64,000 bases of DNA from Variovorax sp. JS1663 (GTDB lineage Bacteria > Pseudomonadota > Gammaproteobacteria > Burkholderiales > Burkholderiaceae_C): the NCBI RefSeq assembly GCF_002157355.1, contig NZ_LYMK01000016.1, positions 1 through 64,000 on the forward strand. The letters are read 5' to 3'. A program made the translations under genes and the position numbers. Under the pieces are notes generated by a model. It was not told where the DNA came from, ran no database searches, and was given only the letters and a program-made list of their open reading frames with translations. Shown here in pieces: positions 30,903 through 39,947 of the stretch (positions are counted from its first letter, which is position 1; each line of letters starts with the position of its first letter).

Positions 30903-31574
30903 ATGCTCACGAATCTCGACTTTTCCTTCTACAACTGGAACGTCATCACCGGCTTCCTGCTGAAGGGCCTGTACTTCAGCCTGTTCCTGACGGTGGTGGC
31001 CACGCTCGGCGGCATCGTCTTCGGCACGCTGCTGGCGCTGATGCGCCTGTCGGGCAAGAAGTGGCTGGACGCGCCCGCCGCGATCTACGTCAACGGCATG
31101 CGCAGCATTCCGCTGGTGATGGTGATCCTGTGGTTCTTCCTGCTGGTGCCCTTCATCATCGGACGTCCGATCGGCGCGGAGGTGTCGGCCATCATCACCT
31201 TCGTTGCCTTCGAGGCGGCCTACTTCAGCGAGATCATGCGTGCGGGCATCCAGTCGATCCCGCGCGGCCAGGTCTACGCCGGGCAGGCGATGGGCATGAC
31301 CTACAAGCAGAACATGACGCTGGTGATCCTGCCGCAGGCCTTCCGCAACATGCTGCCGGTGCTGCTGACGCAGACCATCATCCTGTTCCAGGACACCTCG
31401 CTGGTGTATGCCATCGGCGCCTACGACCTGCTCAAGGGCTTCGAGACGGCCGGCAAGAATTTCGGCCGGCCCATCGAGTCCTACCTGCTGGCGGCAGTGC
31501 TGTACTTCGTCATCTGCTACGCGCTGTCCTATCTCGTCAAGCGTCTTCACAAGAAGATCGCGATCATTCGCTGA
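30903..31574 (+). CDS. gltK: glutamate/aspartate ABC transporter permease GltK
   Basis: A 223-residue permease paired with GltJ. FYNWNVITGFLLKGLYFSLF opens it, NGMRSIPLVMVILWFFLLVP corresponds to the conserved amino-acid permease segment, and AGIQSIPRGQVYAGQAMGM is the coupling EAA loop. SLVYAIGAYDLLKGFETAGK near residue 160 is typical of GltK. It forms a heterodimer channel with GltJ in the inner membrane. Confidence 0.93.
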   Translation: MLTNLDFSFYNWNVITGFLLKGLYFSLFLTVVATLGGIVFGTLLALMRLSGKKWLDAPAAIYVNGMRSIPLVMVILWFFLLVPFIIGRPIGAEVSAIITFVAFEAAYFSEIMRAGIQSIPRGQVYAGQAMGMTYKQNMTLVILPQAFRNMLPVLLTQTIILFQDTSLVYAIGAYDLLKGFETAGKNFGRPIESYLLAAVLYFVICYALSYLVKRLHKKIAIIR

Positions 31575-31592
31575 ACATCGAAAGGGAAATTC

Positions 31593-32342
31593 ATGGCCGA
31601 CAAAATGATCGAAATCAAAAATGTCTCCAAGTGGTACGGCCCGGTCCAGGTGCTCAACGACTGCTCGGTCAGCATCGCCAAAGGCGACGTGGTGGTGGTG
31701 TGCGGGCCCTCGGGCTCGGGCAAGTCGACGCTGATCAAGACGGTGAACGCGCTCGAGCCCTTCCAGAAGGGCGAGATCACGGTCAACGGCATCGAGCTGC
31801 ACAACCCCAAGACCAACCTGCCGCAGCTGCGCTCCAAGGTGGGCATGGTGTTCCAGCACTTCGAGCTTTTTCCGCATCTGTCGGTGACGGAGAACCTCAC
31901 GATCGCGCAGATCAAGGTGCTGGGCCGATCGCAGGATGAGGCGAAGACCCGCGGCCTGAAGATGCTCGACCGCGTGGGCCTGATGGCGCACAAGGACAAG
32001 TTCCCGGGCCAGCTCTCCGGCGGCCAGCAGCAACGCGTGGCGATCGCGCGGGCGCTGTCCATGGACCCGATCGTGATGCTGTTCGATGAGCCGACCTCGG
32101 CGCTGGACCCTGAGATGGTGGGCGAGGTGCTGGACGTCATGGTGGCGCTGGCCAAGGAAGGCATGACCATGATGGTGGTCACGCACGAGATGGGCTTCGC
32201 GCGCAAGGTGGCGAGCCGCGTGATCTTCATCGACGTGGGCGGGCGCATCCTGGAGGACTGCTCGAAGGACGAGTTCTTCGCGCATCCGGAGAACCGCCAG
32301 GCGCGGACCCGGGACTTCCTCAACAAGATCCTGCAGCACTGA
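31593..32342 (+). CDS. gltL: glutamate/aspartate ABC transporter ATPase GltL
   Basis: A 249-residue ABC ATPase of the polar amino acid group. Walker [10 protein letters not shown] (near 38-46), Q-loop in [15 protein letters not shown], signature [15 protein letters not shown], Walker [15 protein letters not shown] and switch His in [10 protein letters not shown] are all intact. It powers import of glutamate/aspartate through GltJK. AAAGGGAAA precedes the ATG, and a strong terminator follows 22 nt after the stop, closing the operon. Confidence 0.95.
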   Translation: MADKMIEIKNVSKWYGPVQVLNDCSVSIAKGDVVVVCGPSGSGKSTLIKTVNALEPFQKGEITVNGIELHNPKTNLPQLRSKVGMVFQHFELFPHLSVTENLTIAQIKVLGRSQDEAKTRGLKMLDRVGLMAHKDKFPGQLSGGQQQRVAIARALSMDPIVMLFDEPTSALDPEMVGEVLDVMVALAKEGMTMMVVTHEMGFARKVASRVIFIDVGGRILEDCSKDEFFAHPENRQARTRDFLNKILQH

Positions 32343-32363
32343 GGCTGCCCGGAGTTCTCGTAG

Positions 32364-32390
32364 AAAAGCCCCGCATTGCGGGGCTTTTTT
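32364..32390 (+). terminator. intrinsic terminator after gltL
   Basis: AAAAGCCCCGC (32364-32374) and GCGGGGCTTTT (32378-32388) form an 11-bp stem with a 3-nt loop and T-run. The matching A-run on the other side means it could also serve the converging dctP transcript from the minus strand. Confidence 0.9.
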
Positions 32391-32402
32391 CTTGAGGGCG
32401 CC

Positions 32403-33437
32403 TTACTTCTTGCGAGCAGCGACAGCCTGCTCGGCCTTCGTCACCAGCTCGTTGCCGATCTGCGGCTTCCACTTCGCATACACGGGCCGGGTCGCCTTCA
32501 CGAAGGCTTCGCGTTCGGCCGGCGACAGCTCCGTCACCGTCACGCCCATGCCCGCGATGTCCTTGAGCAGCGGCTTGTCCGCCTCCACCAGCCCCTTGCG
32601 CGCGAGCTCGATCTCCTGCTTGCCGGCATCGATCGCCGCCTGCCGCACGATCGCCTGGTCTGCCGGCGTCCAGGAGGCCCAGATGTCCTTGTTGACCACG
32701 AACACCAGCGGGTCGGCCATGTAGCCCCAGGTCGTCACGTACTTCTGGCCCACCGTGTGCATCTTGAGCACGGTGAAGAGGAAGAGCGGGTTCTCCTGCC
32801 CGTCCACCGCTCCGCTGGCGAGCGCCGGCTGCGCATCGGCCCAGCTCATCTGCGTCGGGTTGGCGCCCAGCGCGCTGAACATGTCCGAGAAGATGGGCGA
32901 GCCCACCACGCGGATCTTCATGCCCTTCAGGTCCTCGGGCGCCTTGATCGGCCGCTTGGAGTTGGTGATCTCGCGGTAGCCGTTCTCGCCCCAGGCCAGC
33001 GGCACCACGCCCGACTTGTCCAGCGTGTTGAAGATCTCCTTGCCCACCTCGCCCTGCGTCAGCGCATCCACCGCGGCGTAGTCGGGCATCAGGAAGGGCA
33101 GCGAGAACAGGTTCAGCTGCTTGACCTGCGGCGACCAGTTGATGGTCGAGCCCACCGCCATGTCGATCACGCCCTGGCGCAGCGCGCTGAACTCGCGCGT
33201 CTGGTCGCCCTGGATCAGCGAGACGCCGGGGTACAGCTTGATGTTGATGCGGCCCTGCGTGCGCTCCTTCACCAGGTCCGCCCAGATCTTGCCGGCCTGG
33301 CCCCAGGGCGTGGGCGGGCCCAGCACCAGCGACATCTTGTATTCGGCCTTGTAGTTCTGCGCGGTCGCCGACACCGAGAAGCCGCCCAGCGTGGCGGCGA
33401 CGGCCAGCAGGCCGAGCAGGGAACGACGGAATTTCAT
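32403..33437 (-). CDS. dctP: TRAP transporter periplasmic binding protein (DctP family)
   Basis: A 344-residue DctP-type protein with a signal peptide (MKFRRSLLGLLAVAATLGGF, cleaved about residue 26). MSLVLGPPTPWGQAGKIWAD starts the mature fold. APEDLKGMKIRVVGSPIFSD contains the conserved Arg that binds the ligand carboxylate, and PQMSWADAQPALASGAVDGQENPL-type sequence is the usual DctP hinge. The ligand is an organic acid of unknown identity. It lies 26 bp downstream of the large permease gene, so the gene order is dctQ-dctM-dctP. Confidence 0.92.
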   Translation of the reverse strand: MKFRRSLLGLLAVAATLGGFSVSATAQNYKAEYKMSLVLGPPTPWGQAGKIWADLVKERTQGRINIKLYPGVSLIQGDQTREFSALRQGVIDMAVGSTINWSPQVKQLNLFSLPFLMPDYAAVDALTQGEVGKEIFNTLDKSGVVPLAWGENGYREITNSKRPIKAPEDLKGMKIRVVGSPIFSDMFSALGANPTQMSWADAQPALASGAVDGQENPLFLFTVLKMHTVGQKYVTTWGYMADPLVFVVNKDIWASWTPADQAIVRQAAIDAGKQEIELARKGLVEADKPLLKDIAGMGVTVTELSPAEREAFVKATRPVYAKWKPQIGNELVTKAEQAVAARKK

Positions 33438-33462
33438 GAGTTGTCTCCTTCTTCAGTTGATT

Positions 33463-34761
33463 TCAATAGCCCAGGGCATTGGGCAGCCACAGCGCGAGCT
33501 GCGGCCACACGATCACCGCCACCATCACCAGGAACATCGCGGCCAGCATCCAGCCGACCCAGCGTACCGTTTCTTCCATGCGCACGTTCGCGATGCGGCA
33601 GGACACCATCAGGTTCACCGCCAGCGGCGGCGTGAACTGGCCCAGCGCCACCTTCAGCGTGAGGATCACGCCGAACCACACCGGGTCCCACTTGTAATGC
33701 TGCACGATCGGCCACAGGAGCGGCACGAAGATCAGGAAGATCGACACGCCGTCGAGGAACATGCCCACTGTGATCAGCAGCAGGATCAGTAGCGACAGCA
33801 CGCCGTACTCGCCCAGCCCCGAGTTCACGATCGCGCGCGTGACCGGATCGATCACGCCCAGCGTCGACAGCGAGTAGGCGAAGATGCCCGCCAGCGACAC
33901 CACCAGCAGGATCACCGCCGAGAGCTCGCCCGACTCGCGCAGGATCACGAACAGGTCCCGGACCTTGATCGTGCGGTGCACCGCCATGCCGATGAAGAGG
34001 CCGTAGAACACCGCCACCACCGCGGCCTCGGTCGGCGTGAACCAGCCGGCCCGCATGCCGCCCAGGATCAGCACCGGCGCCGCCAGCCCCCAGATCGCCT
34101 CGCGAAAACTCTTCCAGAAGGGCGGGCGCGGCAGCGTCGCCTCCAGCGCGCCCATGCGGTGGCTGCGAGCCATCCACACCGCCGGCACGATCAGCGCCAG
34201 GCCGGCCAGCACGCCCGGCACCATGCCGGCGGCGAACAGCGCCGGCACCGATGCGCCAGGCACCAGTACCGAATAGACGATGAAGGCCACAGAGGGGGGG
34301 ATCAGGATGTCGGTGGCCGCCGCCGCGCCCACGACGCTCGCCGAATAGGCCGGCGGATAGCCCGCGCGCGACATCGCGCCGATCATCACCGCGCCCACCG
34401 CCGCGGCGTTGGCGGGGCCCGAGCCCGAGATGCCGCCCAGGAACATCGCCACCACGATCGCCACCAGCGGGAGCATGCCGGGCCCGCGCCCGACGATCGC
34501 GATCGCGAAGTTCACCAGCCGCAGTGCCACGCCCGAGCGGTCGAAGATCGAGCCCACCAGCACGAACATCGGGATCGCCAGCAGCGGGTACTTGCCCAGC
34601 CCGGCATAGAAGTTCTGCGGCACCGCCAGCAGCCCGAACCACTGCGCATCGGCATTGGCCAGCCCGATCGCGACCGCGCCCGCCAGGCCCAGCGCGGCGC
34701 CGATCGGCACGCCGACCAGCATCATCAGGATGAAGGCGGCGAACAGCAGCGCCGGGATCAT
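33463..34761 (-). CDS. dctM: TRAP transporter large permease (DctM family)
   Basis: A 432-residue, very hydrophobic protein with about 12 membrane segments. Hallmarks of DctM are PMFVLVGSIFDRSGVALRLV, GISGSGPANAAAVGAVMIGA near 95-115, and the second repeat FLDGVSIFLIFVPLLWPI. The start ATG at 34761 overlaps the dctQ stop (ATGA), giving the standard family length; longer in-frame sequence to the right is the shadow of dctQ. It uses a sodium gradient to import the solute delivered by the DctP-type protein. Confidence 0.93.
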   Translation of the reverse strand: MIPALLFAAFILMMLVGVPIGAALGLAGAVAIGLANADAQWFGLLAVPQNFYAGLGKYPLLAIPMFVLVGSIFDRSGVALRLVNFAIAIVGRGPGMLPLVAIVVAMFLGGISGSGPANAAAVGAVMIGAMSRAGYPPAYSASVVGAAAATDILIPPSVAFIVYSVLVPGASVPALFAAGMVPGVLAGLALIVPAVWMARSHRMGALEATLPRPPFWKSFREAIWGLAAPVLILGGMRAGWFTPTEAAVVAVFYGLFIGMAVHRTIKVRDLFVILRESGELSAVILLVVSLAGIFAYSLSTLGVIDPVTRAIVNSGLGEYGVLSLLILLLITVGMFLDGVSIFLIFVPLLWPIVQHYKWDPVWFGVILTLKVALGQFTPPLAVNLMVSCRIANVRMEETVRWVGWMLAAMFLVMVAVIVWPQLALWLPNALGY

Positions 34762-35321
34762 TCGCCCGTTTCCTGGGCGCGCCACTCGCGGCCGCGGCGG
34801 ATGAAGAGGCCCACCGCACGCAGCCCGATCGCGAAGCACACGACCGGCAGCCAGATCGAATACCACCACTGCGGCACGCCGATGCCGGGCGAGGTCTCCT
34901 CGAAGCGGTAGTCGTCCCACACCACACGCACGCTCAGCGCTGCGATCAGGAAGAAGAGCAGGGCCACCATCAGCGCGCCGAACTGCGCGAGGCGCTTGCG
35001 GCGGTTCATCGAGCCGCTTTCGGCGAAGTACTCGATGCGGATGTGGCGGTCGCGCGCCACCGCGGCCGAGCCCGCCACCATCGCCAGCAGGATCATCAGG
35101 AAGACCGAGAACTCCTCGGTCCAGGCGAAGGAAGAGTCGGTGAAGTAGCGCACCACCACGTTGGTGAAGGTGATGCAGGCCAGGAGACCCATGATGACCA
35201 CCGTGGCCCAGTCCTCGATGGCGAGCGGCACGCGCGTGGGCTCGTCGGCGGCGGCTTCGATCTCAGGGGGGAGGGGACTGGCGGCGTCCAGCGTGGGGCC
35301 GGACTCTGGGGGAGAGGACAT
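34758..35321 (-). CDS. dctQ: TRAP transporter small permease (DctQ family)
   Basis: A 187-residue protein with four membrane helices (about 40-60, 72-92, 110-130 and 148-170). The DctQ signature is FAWTEEFSVFLMILLAMVAGS and ARDRHIRIEYF after the second helix. A 35-residue acidic, Pro-rich N-terminal tail precedes the first helix. It pairs with the large permease, to which it is coupled by a 4-bp overlap, and is the first gene of the TRAP operon. The promoter should lie in the 100 bp before 35422; no clear elements were identified. Confidence 0.9.
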   Translation of the reverse strand: MSSPPESGPTLDAASPLPPEIEAAADEPTRVPLAIEDWATVVIMGLLACITFTNVVVRYFTDSSFAWTEEFSVFLMILLAMVAGSAAVARDRHIRIEYFAESGSMNRRKRLAQFGALMVALLFFLIAALSVRVVWDDYRFEETSPGIGVPQWWYSIWLPVVCFAIGLRAVGLFIRRGREWRAQETGE

Positions 35322-35422
35322 CGAGGAAAGGGGCGCAGCGGCCTGGATTCGGCCAGGGCGGATCGTAACGTTCCATAACCGCTCGCCCCATCGGGGCTTC
35401 CCTTAGCCGCGGCCCCGCCCTC

Positions 35423-36130
35423 TCAAGGCCCGGAACCGACGCGCACCCGAAGCTCACCCAGGCCCTCCACCGCGCCGACCATCGTCTGCCCGGCATGCAC
35501 CGGTCCCACGCCCGCCGGCGTCCCCGTGTAGATGAGATCGCCGGGACGCAGCTCGAACCAGCCGGACAGGTGCGCGATGGTCTCCGCCACGTTCCAGACC
35601 AGCTCGCCGATGTCGCTGTCCTGACGCAGCTGGCCGTCCACGTCGAGCCGGATGCGCGCCCGCGAGGGATGGCCCCCGAGGGCCACGGGCCTGATGGGGC
35701 CGATCAGCGCCGAGCCGTCGAAGGACTTGCCGATCTCCCACGGCCGGCCCTGTTCGCGCATCCGGATCTGCAGGTCGCGCCGCGTCATGTCGAGTCCGAC
35801 GGCATAGCCGAAGACGTGATCGAGCGCATCGCCGGCCGCGATGTCGCTGCCGGCCCTGCCGATCGCGACGACGAGTTCGATCTCGTGCTGGAAGTCCCCG
35901 GTGCGGGCGGGGTAGGGAATCTCGATCGCTGCCCCGTCGGGGACCGGAACGATCGCGTCCGTGGGCTTGCAGAAGAAGAACGGCGGCTCGCGGTCCGAAA
36001 AGCCCATCTCGCGGGCATGCGCCGCATAGTTGCGCCCGACGCAATAGACGCGGCGTACCGGGAAAAGCAGGCCGCTGCCCGAGACGGGCACGGCCGTCGC
36101 GGCCGGCGCCGGCAGTACGTAGGCGTTCAT
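35423..36130 (-). CDS. fumarylacetoacetate hydrolase family protein (fumarylpyruvate hydrolase-like)
   Basis: A 235-residue FAH-family hydrolase. VRRVYCVGRNYAAHAREMGF contains the catalytic His/Arg region. EIELVVAIG carries metal-binding acids (with E of FQHEIEL), LDMTRRDLQIRMREQGRPWE follows, and LIYTGTPAGVGPV closes the fold. The length and CVGRNYAAHA opening resemble NagK-type fumarylpyruvate and maleylpyruvate hydrolases, which finish gentisate breakdown. It overlaps the MFS gene by ATGA as the last gene of the operon. With the cupin dioxygenase candidate upstream, an acylpyruvate substrate is likely. Confidence 0.87.
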   Translation of the reverse strand: MNAYVLPAPAATAVPVSGSGLLFPVRRVYCVGRNYAAHAREMGFSDREPPFFFCKPTDAIVPVPDGAAIEIPYPARTGDFQHEIELVVAIGRAGSDIAAGDALDHVFGYAVGLDMTRRDLQIRMREQGRPWEIGKSFDGSALIGPIRPVALGGHPSRARIRLDVDGQLRQDSDIGELVWNVAETIAHLSGWFELRPGDLIYTGTPAGVGPVHAGQTMVGAVEGLGELRVRVGSGP

Positions 36131-37500
36131 TCGAGCGCTCCCGCCGCCGGTTGCGGGGCAGTGCCGGACATCGCCTCCCTGGGACGCATCGCGCGACGAG
36201 CCAGCAGCGCGATGGCGGCGCCGGCGATCCACGCCGGCAGCGCGGCCACGGCGAAGAGCGAATCGAGCGCGACGCCGGTGCCGACCAGCAGGCCGCCTAC
36301 CACGGGCCCCACGATCGAGCCTGCTCGCCCCACGCCCAGGGCCCATCCGACGCCCGTCGAACGGATCTCGGTGGCATAGAGGCCGGACGCCAGCGCGTTG
36401 ATGCTGATCTGGGCGCCGATCACGCAGAAGCCGGCCACGAAGACCATCGTCATCAGCGCGGGGAATTCCGCCTGCGTCATGCGACCGATGGCCAGCGTTG
36501 CCAGGCCGGCCGCGACGTAGGCGCCGAGGAGCACCCGGTACGGACCCAGCCGGTCGATGAAGCGCGCGAACAGCAAGGCGCCCGCGATCCCGCCGAGATT
36601 GAGCAGCGCCGTGGACACGATGGCCTTGTCCAACGGGACGCCGGCCTGCCGCAGCAGGGCGGGCAACCAGTTGACCAGGAAGTACAGCACCAGCAGGTTC
36701 ATGAAGAACACCACCCACAGCAGCAGGGTCTGCGCCGTGCGGCTACCGCCGAAGAGCTGCATCATGCGCATGCCCTTCGCCGCCTCCGGCACGCTTTTGA
36801 AATACACCTGCGCGGCGCGCCCGGCGCCGATGATGGGGGCCAGCAGCGATCGCAGCTCGGCCTCGGGCGTGCCCCGCGCGGCCAGCAGGCGGATGGACTC
36901 CGGCAGCCAGACGAACAGCGCCGGCAGCAGGAGCAGGGGCAGTGCGCCTCCCAGCCAGAACACCGACTCCCATCCGAACGAGGGGATCATCCGCGCGGCC
37001 AGCAATCCCCCGAGCACGGCGCCCAGCGGGAAGCCGCAGAACATGAGGCTGATCAGGGTGGCGCGCGAACGCGCCGGGGCGTACTCCGCCGTCAAGGCGA
37101 TGATGTTGGGCATGGCGCCGCCCAGGCCGAGCCCGGTCAGCAGCCGCAGGACCAGCAGGCCCGTCATCGAGTCGGCCCAGGGCGTCAGCAGCGTGAACGT
37201 GCCGAAGGTCGCGGTCGTGGCCATGATCACGCGGCGGCGGCCCCAGCGGTCTGCCGCCGGGCCGAACACCAGGGCACCGAGCATCAGTCCCGCCAGGCCG
37301 GCGCCGAAGACCGGGCCGAAGGAGGAGACCGGCAGGCCCCACTTCGCGGCCAGCACCGGCGCCACGAACGCAACGACCTGGGTGTCGAAGCCGTCCAGCA
37401 TCGCGATCAATGCACAAAGAAAAACGATCCGCTTCTGGGCGCCGCCGAAGGGCGCCTGGTCGATCGCCGTGGCGGCATCGACAGTGGGGGGTTGGGGCAT
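36127..37500 (-). CDS. MFS transporter, aromatic acid:H+ symporter (AAHS) type
   Basis: A 457-residue MFS carrier with 12 predicted helices. FLCALIAMLDGFDTQVVAFV contains the DGFD motif of aromatic-acid symporters such as PcaK and BenK, and GPAADRWGRRRVIM is the loop 2-3 MFS signature. LFARFIDRLGPYRV is the matching loop 8-9 motif. It probably imports the aromatic or hydroaromatic acid degraded by this operon. It is translationally coupled to the FAH gene and lies 33 bp after the cupin gene. Confidence 0.9.
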   Translation of the reverse strand: MPQPPTVDAATAIDQAPFGGAQKRIVFLCALIAMLDGFDTQVVAFVAPVLAAKWGLPVSSFGPVFGAGLAGLMLGALVFGPAADRWGRRRVIMATTATFGTFTLLTPWADSMTGLLVLRLLTGLGLGGAMPNIIALTAEYAPARSRATLISLMFCGFPLGAVLGGLLAARMIPSFGWESVFWLGGALPLLLLPALFVWLPESIRLLAARGTPEAELRSLLAPIIGAGRAAQVYFKSVPEAAKGMRMMQLFGGSRTAQTLLLWVVFFMNLLVLYFLVNWLPALLRQAGVPLDKAIVSTALLNLGGIAGALLFARFIDRLGPYRVLLGAYVAAGLATLAIGRMTQAEFPALMTMVFVAGFCVIGAQISINALASGLYATEIRSTGVGWALGVGRAGSIVGPVVGGLLVGTGVALDSLFAVAALPAWIAGAAIALLARRAMRPREAMSGTAPQPAAGALE

Positions 37501-37533
37501 CTTGCTCTCCGTTCGTATCGGGGTCGGGCGTGT

Positions 37534-38112
37534 TCAGTCCTGGTGCGGCGCCTTGCCCTCGACCATGTGGAAGGTGCGGCCGATGGGTTCCTCCCAGACC
37601 AGGTTGCGGTCCATGGCGCGCGCCGGCATGTCCTGGATGACGTACTGGATGGCCGGCTCGCTGCCGGTGTTGATGTGCTCGTGGCTGGCCATCGGGGGGC
37701 AGCCGAAGGTGTCGCCGCGCTTCCAGTCGAAGCGCTGGCCGTCGAGCACCGAATAGCCCTCGCCCTGGATGATGTGATAGAGCGCGTAGGAGTTGTGGCG
37801 ATGGGCGACGATGTGCTCGCCGGGCGCGAAGATCTGGATGCCGAGAAAGATGGACGGGAACACGCCGCCCGCTTCGCCGGTGTCGCTGTTGACCAGCGCG
37901 ATGAAGCGGCGGTCGGCGCGGCGCAGCGGATCGCGCAGCACCTGTTCGAGGCGGGGTGCCAGATCCTCCCAGCGCCAGATGGCCGCGCGCAGGTTCTTCT
38001 TGACGAGGAAGGGGTAGTACTCGTCGTCGGTCATGAACCGGGCCCAGTCGGTGCGGTCCACGATCGACGTGACCTCCGGGGCGTGGCTGCCGGGCTTGAG
38101 TTGTGCGCTCAT
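37534..38112 (-). CDS. single-cupin protein related to gentisate 1,2-dioxygenase
   Basis: A 192-residue protein with one cupin domain. FAPGEHIVAHRHNSYALYHI (H104, H106) and MASHEHIN (H144, H146) provide the two metal-binding boxes, and GEGYSVLDGQRFDWKRGDTF is the intervening strand set. Gentisate dioxygenases are about 350 residues with two cupins; this protein has only one, and an N-terminal 85-residue arm. It may be a minimal ring-cleaving dioxygenase or a non-redox cupin. Its place between a dienelactone hydrolase and an AAHS carrier/FAH pair supports ring cleavage, but activity is inferred. Confidence 0.78.
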   Translation of the reverse strand: MSAQLKPGSHAPEVTSIVDRTDWARFMTDDEYYPFLVKKNLRAAIWRWEDLAPRLEQVLRDPLRRADRRFIALVNSDTGEAGGVFPSIFLGIQIFAPGEHIVAHRHNSYALYHIIQGEGYSVLDGQRFDWKRGDTFGCPPMASHEHINTGSEPAIQYVIQDMPARAMDRNLVWEEPIGRTFHMVEGKAPHQD

Positions 38113-38146
38113 GAATGTGTCTCCTTCAAGGGTTGGAAAAAAAGCG

Positions 38147-38899
38147 TCAGGCGGACAGTCGTCCGCGCAGGTGCCAGTCCAGGAAGACCAGGCTTCTCCT
38201 CCAGGCCTCGGCGGAGGCGACCGGACGGAAGACGGCGGGCCGGAACCATTCGTCGAATGCGTGCGGCGCGCCCGCGTAGGTGTGGATCTCGTGGTGCCGC
38301 TGGCCCTCGCGCAGTTGCGCCGAGAAATCGGCGATGTCCTGCCTGCCGATCAGCCGGTCCATGTCGCCGAAGTGGCCGAGCAGGGGCGCCCGCAGGCGTG
38401 CGGCCACGCCGATGGGGTCCAGCGTCTTCAGCGGCATCGGGCGGGGATGGCGCAGCTGGCCGTAGTAGGCGATCGCGCAGGCGGGGCCTTCGTTGTCGCT
38501 CGCGGCAAGCACCGCGTAGCTGCCGCCGATGCAGAAGCCCAGGATGCCCGCATGCCGGCGGTCGATCCCGCGCCGGCCGAGCCAATCGAGGACGTGGCGG
38601 ATGTCGGTGAGGACGCGAGTGTCCTCGACGGAGGCGACGGCATCGTCGATGCGCTCGGGCGTGGACAGGTCCGGGTGCGACGCGCGGCGGCTGAAGTAGT
38701 CGACGACGACGACCAGATAGCCGGCGTGGCCGAGCTGCGCCGCGCGGGCCGCGATGTAGTCGTTCACGCCGGCAATGGCGGGGAGCAGCACGACGGCGTG
38801 GCGGGCGTCGCCGTGGATCGGCTCATGCACGTGGACGGTGAACGTCTCCTCGGCGTCCTCTTGCGCAAGGACATGCGGTTGCAGTGTGGCGGGGGTCAT
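38147..38899 (-). CDS. dienelactone hydrolase family protein
   Basis: A 250-residue alpha/beta hydrolase of the DLH family. The Cys nucleophile is in GILGFCIGGSYAV (C123), the acid in LLGHFGDMDRLI and the His in YAGAPHAFDEWF. AVVLLPAIAGVNDYIAARA is the oxyanion segment. The ATG at 38899 is preferred to a TTG 19 codons upstream because it lets the family fold begin normally and leaves room for a promoter. It is the first gene of the operon running to the FAH gene and diverges from the LysR gene by 88 bp. Confidence 0.85.
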   Translation of the reverse strand: MTPATLQPHVLAQEDAEETFTVHVHEPIHGDARHAVVLLPAIAGVNDYIAARAAQLGHAGYLVVVVDYFSRRASHPDLSTPERIDDAVASVEDTRVLTDIRHVLDWLGRRGIDRRHAGILGFCIGGSYAVLAASDNEGPACAIAYYGQLRHPRPMPLKTLDPIGVAARLRAPLLGHFGDMDRLIGRQDIADFSAQLREGQRHHEIHTYAGAPHAFDEWFRPAVFRPVASAEAWRRSLVFLDWHLRGRLSA

Positions 38900-38978
38900 G
38901 TGGGGGCTTTGCGAATGGGCTGCGGCAAGTATTCGTTCCGAACCCTTCACGTGCAATGCGAATGACTTAGTCTGTAGT

Positions 38979-38993
38979 ATTCAAAAAATGAAT
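38979..38993. promoter_or_regulatory. inverted repeat at the LysR start, possible operator
   Basis: ATTCA-AAAAA-TGAAT is a perfect 5+5+5 dyad with the T-N11-A pattern of LysR boxes. It overlaps the ATG of the divergent LysR gene, where binding would repress the regulator; activation of the dienelactone hydrolase operon would then need further sites to the left. A/T-rich dyads arise by chance easily. Confidence 0.35.
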
Positions 38994-39932
38994 AAACAGC
39001 CGCTCGACCTCAACCGCCTTCGCGTCTTCCGCGCGATCTGGGAATGCCGCAACGTCTCGCGCGCGGCCGAGGCGCTCGGTGTGTCGCAGCCCACCGTGAG
39101 CCATGCCTTGCGCGAGCTGCGCACGCATTTCGGCGACCGCATCTTCGTGCGCTGTCCCGGTGGCGTTATGCCCACGCCCCTGGCCGAGACCATCGCGCGC
39201 CGCATCAGCCAGGCACTGGCGCTGCTGGAGCAGGGCCTCGACATCCGCGGCGAGTTCGACCCCTCGTCGAGCCGGCGCGAATTCACGATCGTGATGACGG
39301 ACATCGCGGAGGCGATCATCCTCCCGCGCATCCTCGGCCTGTGCCGGCGTGAGGCGCCCGCGGTGGCCTTCCGGGCCATCCAGCTGCCGACGGAATCCAT
39401 CGTGAGCGCATTGCGCGACGGCGCGGCGGATGCGGCCATCGGCTTCAGCCCCGCGCTGCGGGCCAGCCTGCTGCACAAGCCCTTCTTCCGCAGCGACTAC
39501 GTGTGCGTCGCCAGCGCCTCGCATCCGCGCATCCGGGGACGCATGAAGCTGCAAGACTTCACCGGGGAGCGCCACGCCGTGGCGCAGGCGCAAGGCACAG
39601 GCCACCATGCCGTCGAAGCCGCGCTCCAGCGCATGGGCCTGCTCGATGCGATCGGCGCGCGTGTGCCGCATTTCCTGGCCTTGCCGACCATCGTGGCGTC
39701 CAGCGACTTGATCGCCACCATCCCGCGCCCCCTGGCGGAGCTGATGCTCCCCGTGGCGGCGGTGCGCGTTCATCCGCTGCCCATCCGGCTGCCCAAGCTG
39801 CTGATCGAGCAGTTCTGGCACGAGCGCTTCCATGACGATGCGGCATCGCGCTGGCTGCGCGACCTCCTGCCGCGGGCGATGCAGGAGGTGTTCGCGACCG
39901 GCCCGCAGGGCTTCAAGCGGGCGGTCGATTGA
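38988..39932 (+). CDS. LysR family regulator, NahR/NodD-like
   Basis: A 314-residue LysR regulator. LDLNRLRVFRAIWECRNVSR, AAEALGVSQPTVSHALRELR is the DNA-binding domain (7-46), with the DLN-LRVF opening characteristic of the NahR/NodD subgroup, many of which respond to aromatic acids. The effector domain covers 95-300. It is transcribed away from the dienelactone hydrolase-cupin-MFS-FAH operon, the normal arrangement for an activator that needs an inducer from the pathway. Confidence 0.9.
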   Translation: MNKQPLDLNRLRVFRAIWECRNVSRAAEALGVSQPTVSHALRELRTHFGDRIFVRCPGGVMPTPLAETIARRISQALALLEQGLDIRGEFDPSSSRREFTIVMTDIAEAIILPRILGLCRREAPAVAFRAIQLPTESIVSALRDGAADAAIGFSPALRASLLHKPFFRSDYVCVASASHPRIRGRMKLQDFTGERHAVAQAQGTGHHAVEAALQRMGLLDAIGARVPHFLALPTIVASSDLIATIPRPLAELMLPVAAVRVHPLPIRLPKLLIEQFWHERFHDDAASRWLRDLLPRAMQEVFATGPQGFKRAVD

Positions 39933-39947
39933 AATGCCGGGCGGGCC

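Noticed and set aside
38900-38956. TTG start extending the dienelactone hydrolase gene by 19 codons
   Set aside because: The extension has no family character and would consume most of the divergent promoter.
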